Assembly (NCBI GenBank): GCA_947372155.1
Contig: CANBSM010000130.1
Location: 1 to 5,941, forward strand
DNA: 5,941 bases
Reading direction: 5' to 3'
DNA from: Burkholderiaceae bacterium
Lineage (GTDB): Bacteria > Pseudomonadota > Gammaproteobacteria > Burkholderiales > Burkholderiaceae
In this document: positions 1 through 5,401 of the stretch, piece after piece
How positions within the stretch are numbered: position 1 is the first letter of the stretch
Layout of the letters: every line of letters starts with the position of its first letter
The notes under the pieces: model-generated
Told to the model about the DNA's origin: nothing
Seen by the model: only the letters and a program-made list of their open reading frames with translations
The model's database searches: none
Position numbers and translations under genes: made by a program

Positions 1-120
1 CGTTGGGCTGAAGCACATGAAGCCGATTGTGCACCTCAAATTAAGTTGGAGAGTACCCACATTAGCGCCCTTAAAACTGTCCCCCTTCAAACGCTAGAGC
101 AATTTGCAGTTGTAGAGTGA
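1..120 (+). CDS. C-terminal end of an unidentified protein (partial, start outside window)
   Basis: An open frame enters at base 1 and ends at the TGA at 118-120, giving 39 residues that start RWAEAHEAD and end LEQFAVVE. I do not recognise the family from this short tail, and no motif, membrane segment or signal is visible. It reads as coding because its stop overlaps the GTG start of the histone-deacetylase-family gene by four bases (GTGA, 117-120), a typical translational-coupling arrangement. The two genes were therefore probably co-transcribed before the downstream gene was broken. Confidence 0.55.
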   Translation, partial: RWAEAHEADCAPQIKLESTHISALKTVPLQTLEQFAVVE

Positions 121-512
121 AGGCGTTTTATACGGATCATTTTGTCTTACCATTGCCTTCTGGGCATCGCTTTCCAATGGAAAAGTACTCTCGTTTGCAT
201 GATCTTGTCGCTACAGTTCCAGAAATTGAACTCCTTGAGGCGCCTAGCGCAACTGATACCCAAATTCTATATGCCCACGACCCAGGTTATTTGATAAAAG
301 TACTTCAGGGCAATCTAAGTCCTAGGGAGCAAAGAGAAATAGGCTTTCCTTGGAGCGAACAAATGGTTGAGCGTTCGCGTCGATCTTCCGGCGCTACCGT
401 CGCCGCAGCCAAAACAGCCTTTAAAGAGGGCATCGCAGACCTTATTACAAAGTTCATTCCGAATTTTTCCTTCAAGGACATAAACCTTCCAAGGCTGCGT
501 ATTGGTTCCTGA
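117..512 (+). pseudogene. Histone deacetylase family protein, N-terminal fragment (truncated)
   Basis: The start matches class II histone deacetylase/AcuC-like proteins: MKAFYTDHFVLPLPSGHRFP, then KYSRLHDLV, the YAHDPGYL segment near residues 52-59, and the GATVAAAKTAF helix near 92-102. Family members are zinc-dependent deacylases of roughly 300 residues or more. Here similarity ends near residue 107, just before the expected NLAGG-THH segment, so the zinc-binding His/Asp residues are all missing and the product cannot be active. Residues 108-131 are antisense nitroreductase sequence read through to a chance stop. The start is GTG at 117, overlapping the previous stop. This is the left flank of the rearranged region. 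The family call is confident; the exact last native base (about 429-437) is not. Confidence 0.8.
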
Positions 513-635
513 AGGCGCCCTACTGGCCACTCCCAAGATATGCTCTATCAATTCATGAGAGGGCAACTGTGGTGTGAATGCCCTCGCAGACATCCGCGCA
601 TTGATAACATCATCCACATTTGAATTACCCATCAT
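315..635 (-). pseudogene. Nitroreductase family protein, N-terminal fragment (truncated)
   Basis: The first 69 or so residues match FMN-dependent nitroreductases: VDDVINARMSARAF (the N-terminal Arg segment that contacts FMN phosphate), then ASRAPSGTNTQPWKVYVL near residues 37-54. The family is usually about 200-220 residues, so some two-thirds, including the C-terminal FMN and dimer-interface parts, is missing. After CDA (residues 67-69, about base 429) the frame is antisense histone-deacetylase sequence and has no meaning. The ATG at 635 (or the next codon at 632) follows a purine-rich AGGATAGGA. The gene begins 36 bp after the DUF6282 gene on the same strand, so it was probably second in that operon. 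It belongs to the island side of the junction. Confidence 0.8.
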
Positions 636-671
636 CGATATCCTATCCTGATCAACCTAGAGCCGGCTCAT

Positions 672-1655
672 TTAATCTTTCAAGCCCAATAGCTTTGCAG
701 GATTCTTTTTCATCATCTTATCGATGTCTGATTGAGAAACTCCAGCGGCTTTAACGGCTGCAATCTCATTCTCAACTCCATCTGGCGGAGTCATCATGCC
801 CTGCTGACCTAAATCCGTTGAGAGCACTAGATGATCGGCACCGATTTCTTTTACAGCTCTAGCTACTACATCAGCATCAACTTTCTCCCAATGCGTCATC
901 CACTTGTATTGGGCTGTTGGACCAGTCATAAACTGTAAGTAACAAATTTCGATCATGGCGCCCATGGCAGTCACTTGCTTTGCTTGCTCAAATGTTAAGC
1001 CTGGAATATTGGTTAAACCATGAGTAATCAAAATATTCTTCACGCCTAATTCCTTAGCGCGTTTGACTACTGTCACTACCTCATCAGCAGAAATATGACC
1101 CGTCGCTAATATCAAATCCTCCCGAGCAATAATTTTTAATACCGCCTCTAACTCTGGAGTTACCTGTCCATTTGTAGCAACTACGATTCCAGACTGATTT
1201 TTATCAACCAGTGTCTTAACGTGCTTGTCAGAGTCAAATGTTGGCAACCAAACTACCTTGCCACGTCCTCCAGACATACGGTGCATCCACTCAACTGCTG
1301 AAGGGTTTACTCCGCCCACAGATTTATTCAGAACAATGCCGCCCCACACTTCAATGCCAGGGACCTGCTGCATCACTAGTGCAGCGCGGTCATTGGTGGT
1401 GACCACGTGATTCTTAATCACAATTCCGCGCATACCCTTGCGTCTAGCAATAGTAGCCAACTCATAATCCGTCAAGGCGCGGCCAAAGACATCTGGATCT
1501 GGATGAACGTGCATGTCAATGACGCCCGCTGCAGGGCTCACTTTAGGTGGTGGCGGTGGAAATCCAACTTGAGCTAGAGCTACATTTGAGGCGGATATAC
1601 AAGCTGCCCCAATCAAACCGGCGAGTAATACTTTATAAGTTTTTAAACTACGCAT
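672..1655 (-). CDS. Exported DUF6282 family amidohydrolase-like protein
   Basis: A complete 327-residue protein. Residues 1-28 form a Sec signal peptide (MRSLKTYK, a hydrophobic core, then a VALA/Q cleavage site), followed by a five-proline run at 33-37. The mature part has the metal ligands of a TIM-barrel amidohydrolase: DMHVHPD (His49, His51), KNH (Lys81, His83), TGH (His187), THG (His212) and STD (Asp281), ending in the NPAKLLGL signature common in amidohydrolases. This set fits DUF6282, a family related to metal-dependent hydrolases whose substrate is not established. The start is well supported: AAGGAG lies six bases upstream of the ATG. The gene leads a minus-strand unit with the broken nitroreductase and diverges from the racemase/Bug/MBL operon across 140 bp, so a shared substrate is likely. 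It probably acts in the periplasm. The family is fairly sure; the reaction is unknown. Confidence 0.85.
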   Translation of the reverse strand: MRSLKTYKVLLAGLIGAACISASNVALAQVGFPPPPPKVSPAAGVIDMHVHPDPDVFGRALTDYELATIARRKGMRGIVIKNHVVTTNDRAALVMQQVPGIEVWGGIVLNKSVGGVNPSAVEWMHRMSGGRGKVVWLPTFDSDKHVKTLVDKNQSGIVVATNGQVTPELEAVLKIIAREDLILATGHISADEVVTVVKRAKELGVKNILITHGLTNIPGLTFEQAKQVTAMGAMIEICYLQFMTGPTAQYKWMTHWEKVDADVVARAVKEIGADHLVLSTDLGQQGMMTPPDGVENEIAAVKAAGVSQSDIDKMMKKNPAKLLGLKD

Positions 1656-1795
1656 TTTTGTCTCCTTTTTTGTTGTAAGGTCACTCTACTGCAGATGCCA
1701 TCAATCGTATTTAAGTAGTTCCCCTTAAGCCTTAGGCATATGCGTGTTCAAATACTGCTAAAGTAGCTTAAAAAAATATATTGGAGATAGCATTG
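1656..1795. promoter_or_regulatory. Divergent intergenic control region
   Basis: This 140-bp spacer must hold the promoters of both divergent units. Visible elements are a tandem heptamer pair (CCTTAAG 1723-1729, CCTTAGG 1730-1736), an adjacent 8-bp palindrome GCATATGC (1736-1743), and an A-rich stretch just before the plus-strand ribosome site. A regulator binding the 1723-1743 cluster could control both directions. I see no convincing -35/-10 pair on either strand and no regulator gene in the window, so the operator idea is inference. Confidence 0.35.
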
Positions 1796-2524
1796 ATGCA
1801 AAACCTTGCACGCCTTGGATTTTTAATTCCCCCCGGAAACCCCAATACTGAGGGCGAAGTCATTAAGATGGCGCGCCCTGAATTTTCAGTCCACTTCACC
1901 AGAATGGTGGCCTTTGGTGAAACTGGTAGCTTGTTAGGACAAGATGAACGCAATCAATCCCAAATTGATCATCTGGATGAAAATCTAGCGCTCATGAAAT
2001 TAGTAAAACCTAGCGTAATAGCAATGGCTCATACCGCCAATAGCTATACCCTAGGCAAAGATGGTGAGTCAAAGCTAGTGGATCGCCTTCAGAAAGAATT
2101 TGATGTTCCCTTCATTACTGCTTTTGGTAGTGTCGTGACGGCATTAAGACAAATTGGGGTCAACAATATTGCCTTTGGTACCCCTTATAGCGAGCAAAAC
2201 ACCTTGCGCTGCAAAAATCTGCTTGAGCAATACGGCTTTAATATCGTCAGCTTTGGCAACTTACCCGGCGTCAAGAATATCTACGACGAGACTCCTGAAA
2301 GAGCTGGACAACTCATGAAGCAAGTTGATGCCACAGAAGCAGATGCCATATTTGTTAGTGGCGTTGGTATGCCCACCATTGATGCTCTAGAGAAAGCGGA
2401 AGCTAGTCTAGGAAAACCGATTATTTCTAGCATCGCCGCAACGATGTGGAACTCTCTACGGATAGCCGGCATTAAATCTAATATTCAGGGATATGGCTCC
2501 TTGTTGGCCGGAAAATATCACTAA
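1796..2524 (+). CDS. Asp/Glu racemase superfamily protein (arylmalonate decarboxylase/maleate isomerase-like)
   Basis: A 242-residue cytoplasmic protein, the usual length for arylmalonate decarboxylase/maleate cis-trans isomerase relatives. Family features are LGFLIPPGNPNTEGE at 7-21, VIAMAHTANSY at 74-84, ITAFGSVVTALRQIGVNNIAFGTPY (about 107-131), and SGVGMPTIDALEKAE with GKPIISSIAATMW (188-218). Members racemise, isomerise or decarboxylate small carboxylic acids by cysteine acid-base chemistry. Here neither expected cysteine is present: the first site reads AHTANS and the second SGVG. The only cysteine is Cys139, outside both motifs. The reaction may thus differ, or the protein may only bind ligand. 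I chose ATG 1796 because GGAG (1783-1786) lies nine bases upstream; TTG at 1781 would begin before that site. It is first in the operon, 10 bp ahead of the Bug receptor gene. Confidence 0.85.
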   Translation: MQNLARLGFLIPPGNPNTEGEVIKMARPEFSVHFTRMVAFGETGSLLGQDERNQSQIDHLDENLALMKLVKPSVIAMAHTANSYTLGKDGESKLVDRLQKEFDVPFITAFGSVVTALRQIGVNNIAFGTPYSEQNTLRCKNLLEQYGFNIVSFGNLPGVKNIYDETPERAGQLMKQVDATEADAIFVSGVGMPTIDALEKAEASLGKPIISSIAATMWNSLRIAGIKSNIQGYGSLLAGKYH

Positions 2525-2534
2525 GGAATTCATC

Positions 2535-3506
2535 ATGCAATTATTGAAACTGACATTCGCATTTCTATTTCTATTTCTAGCTGCAAGCATTGCATCAAGT
2601 CATGCGGCACCTTTTCCAGATCACTCCATTCGCCTTATTGTGCCTTTTACAGCTGGCGGTAATGTGGATATCTCTGCGCGTACGATTGCCCAAGGATTAA
2701 CAGAGCAATTAGGTCAATCCATCATCGTGGAAAACAAACCTGGCGCTAACACGATGATAGGCACTGACTATGTTGCCAAAGCACCAGCTGATGGTTACAC
2801 CCTACTTCTAGCGGGTGCAGAGGGGCTGGCAATCAATCCGCATGTATATAAAAAAGTAAATTACGATGCGCTTAAGGATTTCTCAGCAGTGGGCTTAGTA
2901 GGAAGCTTTCCGTTTGCATTAGTGATTAACCCAAAGTTGCCAATCAATAATCTTGCAGAATTTATTGACTATGCAAAAGCACGTTCTGGAAAATTAAATT
3001 ATTCCTCTTGGGGTATTGGAAGTACCTCACAGATCGCATTTGAGAAGCTCAAGCAAACTAGCGGAATTGATTTAGTGCATGTTCCTTTTCAAGGGGCAGC
3101 GCCAGCGATTACCGCAGTAGCATCGGGAGATGTGGATGCCATGATGGTTCCTCTATCCGTAGCACTTCCACAAGCTAGTGGCGGCCGAATCAAAATATTG
3201 GGTATTAGCACTGAGAAACGCATTCCATCGGCAGACTCCATTCCAACTCTTTCAGAGCAAGGCGTTCCCGTAGTAATTAGCGGCTGGCAAATACTCGTAG
3301 CACCAAAGAATACTCCTGCAGCAGTCATTCAAACGCTAAACCAAAGCCTGAATAAAGTGATTAATAGTGAGGCAACACGTGCCAGCCTGATCAAAGGTGG
3401 AATCAATCCAGCCCCAGGAACTCCAGCGCAAGCCAATACCCTGATTGAATCTGAATGGTCCCGTTGGGGTAAGGTAGCCAAGGATGCCAAAATCAGCTTA
3501 GACTAA
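2535..3506 (+). CDS. Bug/TctC-type tripartite tricarboxylate transporter substrate-binding protein
   Basis: A 323-residue periplasmic receptor of normal family length. Residues 1-24 are a strongly hydrophobic Sec signal peptide ending in SSHA/A. Bug hallmarks follow in order: IRLIVPFTAGGNVDISAR (32-49), VENKPGANTMIG (65-76), ADGYTLL (85-91), a VPFQGAAPA ligand-loop segment (183-191) and GDVDAMM (198-204). Bug proteins bind small carboxylates or similar molecules between two lobes and deliver them to TctA/TctB permeases or, in some cases, to sensors. No TctA or TctB is encoded here, so this is an orphan receptor. Start: ATG 2535 with AAGGA seven bases upstream and a signal peptide beginning directly there. 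An in-frame upstream start at 2493 lies inside the preceding gene and would add an unlikely N-terminal tail. The substrate cannot be read from sequence. Confidence 0.92.
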   Translation: MQLLKLTFAFLFLFLAASIASSHAAPFPDHSIRLIVPFTAGGNVDISARTIAQGLTEQLGQSIIVENKPGANTMIGTDYVAKAPADGYTLLLAGAEGLAINPHVYKKVNYDALKDFSAVGLVGSFPFALVINPKLPINNLAEFIDYAKARSGKLNYSSWGIGSTSQIAFEKLKQTSGIDLVHVPFQGAAPAITAVASGDVDAMMVPLSVALPQASGGRIKILGISTEKRIPSADSIPTLSEQGVPVVISGWQILVAPKNTPAAVIQTLNQSLNKVINSEATRASLIKGGINPAPGTPAQANTLIESEWSRWGKVAKDAKISLD

Positions 3507-3540
3507 TTCAATAAAAACAAATTAACCTTCAAGAGGTCAT

Positions 3541-4458
3541 ATGAACCGCCGTCAAATTCTGAAAGCACTAGCTGCTTCAAGTGTTGTTAGTATTCCCGGA
3601 TTTTTGCTTGCTCAAAATAGCAATCCAGCAAAGATAACGATTATTTATGATGCTTTTGGTAAGCCTTCGGATCTAGGTCGTGGCTGGGGATATGCTGCAC
3701 TCATTGAATATGGTGGCAAGCGAATTCTGTTTGATACCGGCGGTCAATATAAGGTCTTCTCAGAGAATGTGAAGAAACTCAAAATTAATTTAAAGAATCT
3801 AGATTTTGTAGTGCTCTCACATCGACATGGCGATCATACATCCGGACTTCAGTATGTAATAGAGCAAAATCCTAAAGTACAGTTTTATGCCCCTACCGAA
3901 GCGGGCTCCTTTGGAAATCCAATCGTCGGTGCAAGCCCTCTCGGAAAGTTGATCTCCAGAAAAGTAGATGATGTTCCACAAGATCTCCATTACTTTGATG
4001 GCAAATACGAAGATAAATACAAGGTCGATTCCGCATGGCCTACGGCAAGTATTCAACTGATTGATAAACTAACCGAAGTGATGCCGGGTTTCTATCTCTT
4101 TAAAACTGTTTCCGAGAATAAGGGCACATTAGAACTCAATGAACTCTCACTAGCCATTAAGACACCAAAAGGTTTGGCTGTGATTGTTGGCTGTTCTCAT
4201 CCTGGGATCGAAAAAATATTAACTGCAGCAGCTGAAATCGATCCCAAAATCTACACCCTTGCTGGAGGTCTACATCTAGTGGATGTAAGCGATCAGCAGA
4301 TTACTCAAATTGTGTCTAACTTTAAAAATAAGTGGGGAATCGAAAGGGTTGCCGCTGGTCACTGTTCTGGCGAATTCGCGCAAGCTGAATTTACCCGCAG
4401 CTATGGCGACAAACATGATCATTCAGGCGTTGGTGAAATTATTCTGCTTCCAAAATAA
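3541..4458 (+). CDS. Exported metallo-beta-lactamase-fold hydrolase (DHPS-like MBL subgroup)
   Basis: A 305-residue protein starting with a Tat-like signal: NRRQILK (residues 2-8), a hydrophobic stretch to about 24, and probable cleavage near LLAQNS. The MBL metal site is complete: LFDTGG (Asp65), SHRHGDH (His94, His96, Asp98, His99), GCSH (His220), GGLHL (His245) and GHCSGE (His274). The VVLSHRHGDHTSGL, GCSHPGIEKIL and GGLHL series resembles the subgroup annotated after archaeal dihydropterin-aminobenzene-phosphate synthase. That name reflects similarity only, since an exported protein beside a Bug receptor is unlikely to make pterins. It is last in the operon, 34 bp after the Bug gene, with AAGAGG four bases before the ATG, and is closed by the hairpin at 4491-4514. 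Tat export suggests it folds with metal before crossing the membrane. The fold and metal site are sure; the substrate is unknown. Confidence 0.88.
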   Translation: MNRRQILKALAASSVVSIPGFLLAQNSNPAKITIIYDAFGKPSDLGRGWGYAALIEYGGKRILFDTGGQYKVFSENVKKLKINLKNLDFVVLSHRHGDHTSGLQYVIEQNPKVQFYAPTEAGSFGNPIVGASPLGKLISRKVDDVPQDLHYFDGKYEDKYKVDSAWPTASIQLIDKLTEVMPGFYLFKTVSENKGTLELNELSLAIKTPKGLAVIVGCSHPGIEKILTAAAEIDPKIYTLAGGLHLVDVSDQQITQIVSNFKNKWGIERVAAGHCSGEFAQAEFTRSYGDKHDHSGVGEIILLPK

Positions 4459-4490
4459 ACATTACATCTTTACCCTAGCCTCAGAAATAC

Positions 4491-4514
4491 AAAAGCCACC
4501 CGAGGGTGGCTTTT
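4491..4514. terminator. Bidirectional rho-independent terminator
   Basis: A perfect 10-bp stem, AAAAGCCACC (4491-4500) with GGTGGCTTTT (4505-4514), closes a CGAG tetraloop. T runs on both strands let it end the racemase/Bug/MBL operon from the left and the minus-strand cyanase remnant from the right. It begins 32 bp after the MBL stop and 17 bp from the cyanase stop. Confidence 0.9.
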
Positions 4515-4531
4515 GATTATCAATCTCAGTA

Positions 4532-4861
4532 TTAATAAGTCTTATATGACAAGTACTTTCCTGAGAGCACTACCTGTACACGATCTCCTTTAGGGTCTGG
4601 CTCACGCTGAATATCCATTGAGAAATCAATCGCACTCATGATGCCATCGCCGAACTCTTCATGGATGAGCTCTTTAATTGTTGTTCCATAGACACTAACA
4701 ATCTCATACCAGCGATAGATCAAAGGATCAGTTGGCACGGCCGTTGGCAATGAACCTTTGTAAGGAACAATTTGCAACCAAGCCATTTCCTCATCCGTTA
4801 GCTCGAATAATTTACCTGCAGCTTCGGCTTGCGCTTTAGTGAAAGTCATTTGACCCAAACA
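4532..4861 (-). pseudogene. cynS: Cyanate hydratase (cyanase), C-terminal two-thirds only
   Basis: About 110 residues match cyanase from CLGQMTFTKAQAEA to the end at GKYLSYKTY. Cyanase converts cyanate and bicarbonate to ammonia and CO2 and works as a decamer. The catalytic Arg, Glu and Ser (E. coli Arg96, Glu99, Ser122) are present as YRWYE and MSAIDF with the correct spacing of 3 and 26 residues. What is missing is the helical N-terminal domain, roughly the first 46 of 150-156 residues, which helps assemble the oligomer. Upstream of about 4862 the frame stays open to 5134, but it reads an unrelated Tyr/Ser-rich stretch and then tRNA and terminator sequence, so it is not coding. An internal ATG at 4849 could start a 105-residue product, which I expect to be inactive. 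The break lies next to the tRNA scar region. Confidence 0.85.
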
Positions 4862-5016
4862 GCCATCTGTTTGGCTAGCGTATGAATAGGCACCATATCG
4901 TGAGTAAGTGCTAGCGTAGCATAGGTAGGTTCGATTGATTAAAAAGCCAACTATATAAAATCTTATCCTTTGGCCCCAATTGCTTCTGGAAATCAGATAG
5001 GGCTGCAGGCTTATGC
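4862..5016. other. Non-coding stretch between cyanase break and palindrome
   Basis: No gene is recognisable here on either strand. The minus frame continuing from cyanase has a Tyr/Ser-rich stretch (CYASTYSRYGAYSYAS), partly because the 9-mer GCTAGCGTA is repeated at 4874-4882 and 4910-4918, 36 bp apart. At 4965-4978, ATCCTTTGGCCCCA matches 13 of 14 bases of the tRNA fragment at 5102-5115, in opposite orientation. It may be element DNA brought in by the rearrangement that removed the start of cyanase. Confidence 0.4.
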
Positions 5017-5039
5017 GAGCGTTACTTAAAGTAACGCTC
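5017..5039. repeat. Palindrome, copy 1 of an inverted pair
   Basis: Arms GAGCGTTACTT (5017-5027) and AAGTAACGCTC (5029-5039) are perfectly complementary around a single central A. The core recurs at 5314-5335 with a central T, so the copies are inverted relative to each other and flank the tRNA-CAU scar. It lies directly beyond the tRNA terminator. It could be a repeated extragenic palindrome or a protein-binding site. Confidence 0.75.
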
Positions 5040-5042
5040 AAA

Positions 5043-5070
5043 AAAATACCAACCCGAAGGTTGGTATTTT
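5043..5070. terminator. Hairpin terminator following the tRNA-CAU 3' half
   Basis: A perfect 12-bp stem, AAAATACCAACC (5043-5054) with GGTTGGTATTTT (5059-5070), closes a CGAA tetraloop and has T runs in both directions. On the minus strand it starts six bases after the CCA of the tRNA fragment, where a tRNA transcript would end. This suggests the left side is the native 3' flank of that tRNA locus. Confidence 0.88.
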
Positions 5071-5076
5071 CATTTC

Positions 5077-5121
5077 TGGTGGGCCCACCAGGACTTGAAC
5101 CTGGGACCAAAGGATTATGAG
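5077..5121 (-). tRNA. tRNA with CAU anticodon (Met or Ile2), 3' half only; att-site scar
   Basis: The minus strand reads anticodon loop CTCATAA (5121-5115), 3' anticodon stem TCCTT, variable loop TGGTC, a perfect T arm (CCAGG/CCTGG around TTCAAGT), acceptor 3' strand TGGGCCC, discriminator A and encoded CCA (5079-5077). Upstream of the loop, CTGCT replaces the expected stem AAGGA, and no D arm or GGGCCCA acceptor strand is found nearby. It is therefore a 45-nt 3' half beginning at nucleotide 32 and not a working tRNA. Such fragments mark integration by tyrosine recombinases that cross over in the anticodon loop. With the 5' half gone, elongator Met and the lysidine-modified Ile2 tRNA cannot be told apart. 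Confidence 0.85.
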
Positions 5122-5178
5122 AGCAGAAGCCCATGATAGACCCATATAAACAGTGGCTCTGCGGGTGGTCAGTGTCGG

Positions 5179-5202
5179 TGTGTAAGTAAATGTGTAAGCA
5201 AA
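5179..5202 (+). repeat. Tandem 12-bp direct repeat
   Basis: TGTGTAAGTAAA (5179-5190) is followed directly by TGTGTAAGCAAA (5191-5202), 11 of 12 bases identical, near the tRNA-CAU scar. Closely spaced short direct repeats beside an att core are often arm-type binding sites for a tyrosine recombinase. That reading is only an inference. Confidence 0.6.
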
Positions 5203-5233
5203 TTCAGGGATTTAAAGGAAATGGTCTCTCACT

Positions 5234-5254
5234 CTTTGGTTTTCAAAACCAAAG
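5234..5254. repeat. Perfect 21-bp palindrome
   Basis: Arms CTTTGGTTTT (5234-5243) and AAAACCAAAG (5245-5254) are complementary around one central C. The right arm runs into CCAAAGGAT, an octamer-plus shared with the tRNA-CAU fragment. It could form a hairpin or be a dimeric protein site. Confidence 0.75.
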
Positions 5255-5258
5255 GATT

Positions 5259-5293
5259 TTTGGAGTAACCATCTAACACTTCGTTGCTCCAAA
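5259..5293. repeat. Imperfect hairpin, 11-bp stem with 13-nt loop
   Basis: TTTGGAGTAAC (5259-5269) pairs with GTTGCTCCAAA (5283-5293) through 10 Watson-Crick pairs and one G-U (5266-5286), around a 13-nt loop. It starts five bases after the preceding palindrome. No T tract follows, so it is not an obvious terminator. Confidence 0.6.
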
Positions 5294-5313
5294 TAGTTTT
5301 ATGTGCGATTAAG

Positions 5314-5335
5314 GAGCGTTACTTTAAGTAACGCT
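5314..5335. repeat. Palindrome, copy 2 of an inverted pair
   Basis: Arms AGCGTTACTT (5315-5324) and AAGTAACGCT (5326-5335) surround a central T. Bases 5314-5335 are identical to the reverse complement of part of copy 1 (5017-5039), 22 bases without mismatch, about 300 bp away. The pair brackets the tRNA-CAU scar, its terminator and part of the spacer. Confidence 0.75.
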
Positions 5336-5401
5336 TACTTTTCTGGACGGCAGCTAACGACCCAAAGGAGACTTTGGCGGGCATAACCTTCGCTAGAAGG
5401 A

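Larger units (their letters stand above)
5122..5401. other. Gene-free spacer between two tRNA 3' halves (probable integrative-element remnant)
   Basis: This 280-bp stretch has no credible coding frame and no integrase remnant that I recognise. Both bordering tRNA fragments have lost their 5' halves into it, so by the usual logic of tRNA-site integration it is element DNA and the outer sides are chromosomal. It contains a tandem 12-mer pair, two palindromes, a hairpin, and two of the four local copies of CCAAAGGA (5249-5256, 5362-5369). It may join the ends of two different elements. That origin is inference. Confidence 0.5.

Noticed and set aside
2493..2534. Earlier start for the Bug receptor at 2493.
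   Set aside because: It lies within the racemase-like gene and would place 14 polar residues before a clear signal peptide. ATG 2535 has its own ribosome site.
4532..5134. A single 200-residue minus-strand protein starting at 5134.
   Set aside because: Its first 90 residues translate the tRNA half, the terminator hairpin and a palindrome. Only the part from about 4861 onward has protein similarity (cyanase).
5234..5254. Anticodon arm of a further tRNA (anticodon TCA or, on the other strand, TGA).
   Set aside because: No T arm, D arm or acceptor stem can be built around it on either strand.
5271..5325. Integron attC-like site: ATCTAAC followed by ACTTCGTT resembles the left end of known attC sites, with GCGTTACTT about 50 bp later.
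   Set aside because: The right-end box GTTACTT does not complement ATCTAAC (GTTAGAT expected), inner arm pairing is only about five bases, and there is no gene cassette or second site.
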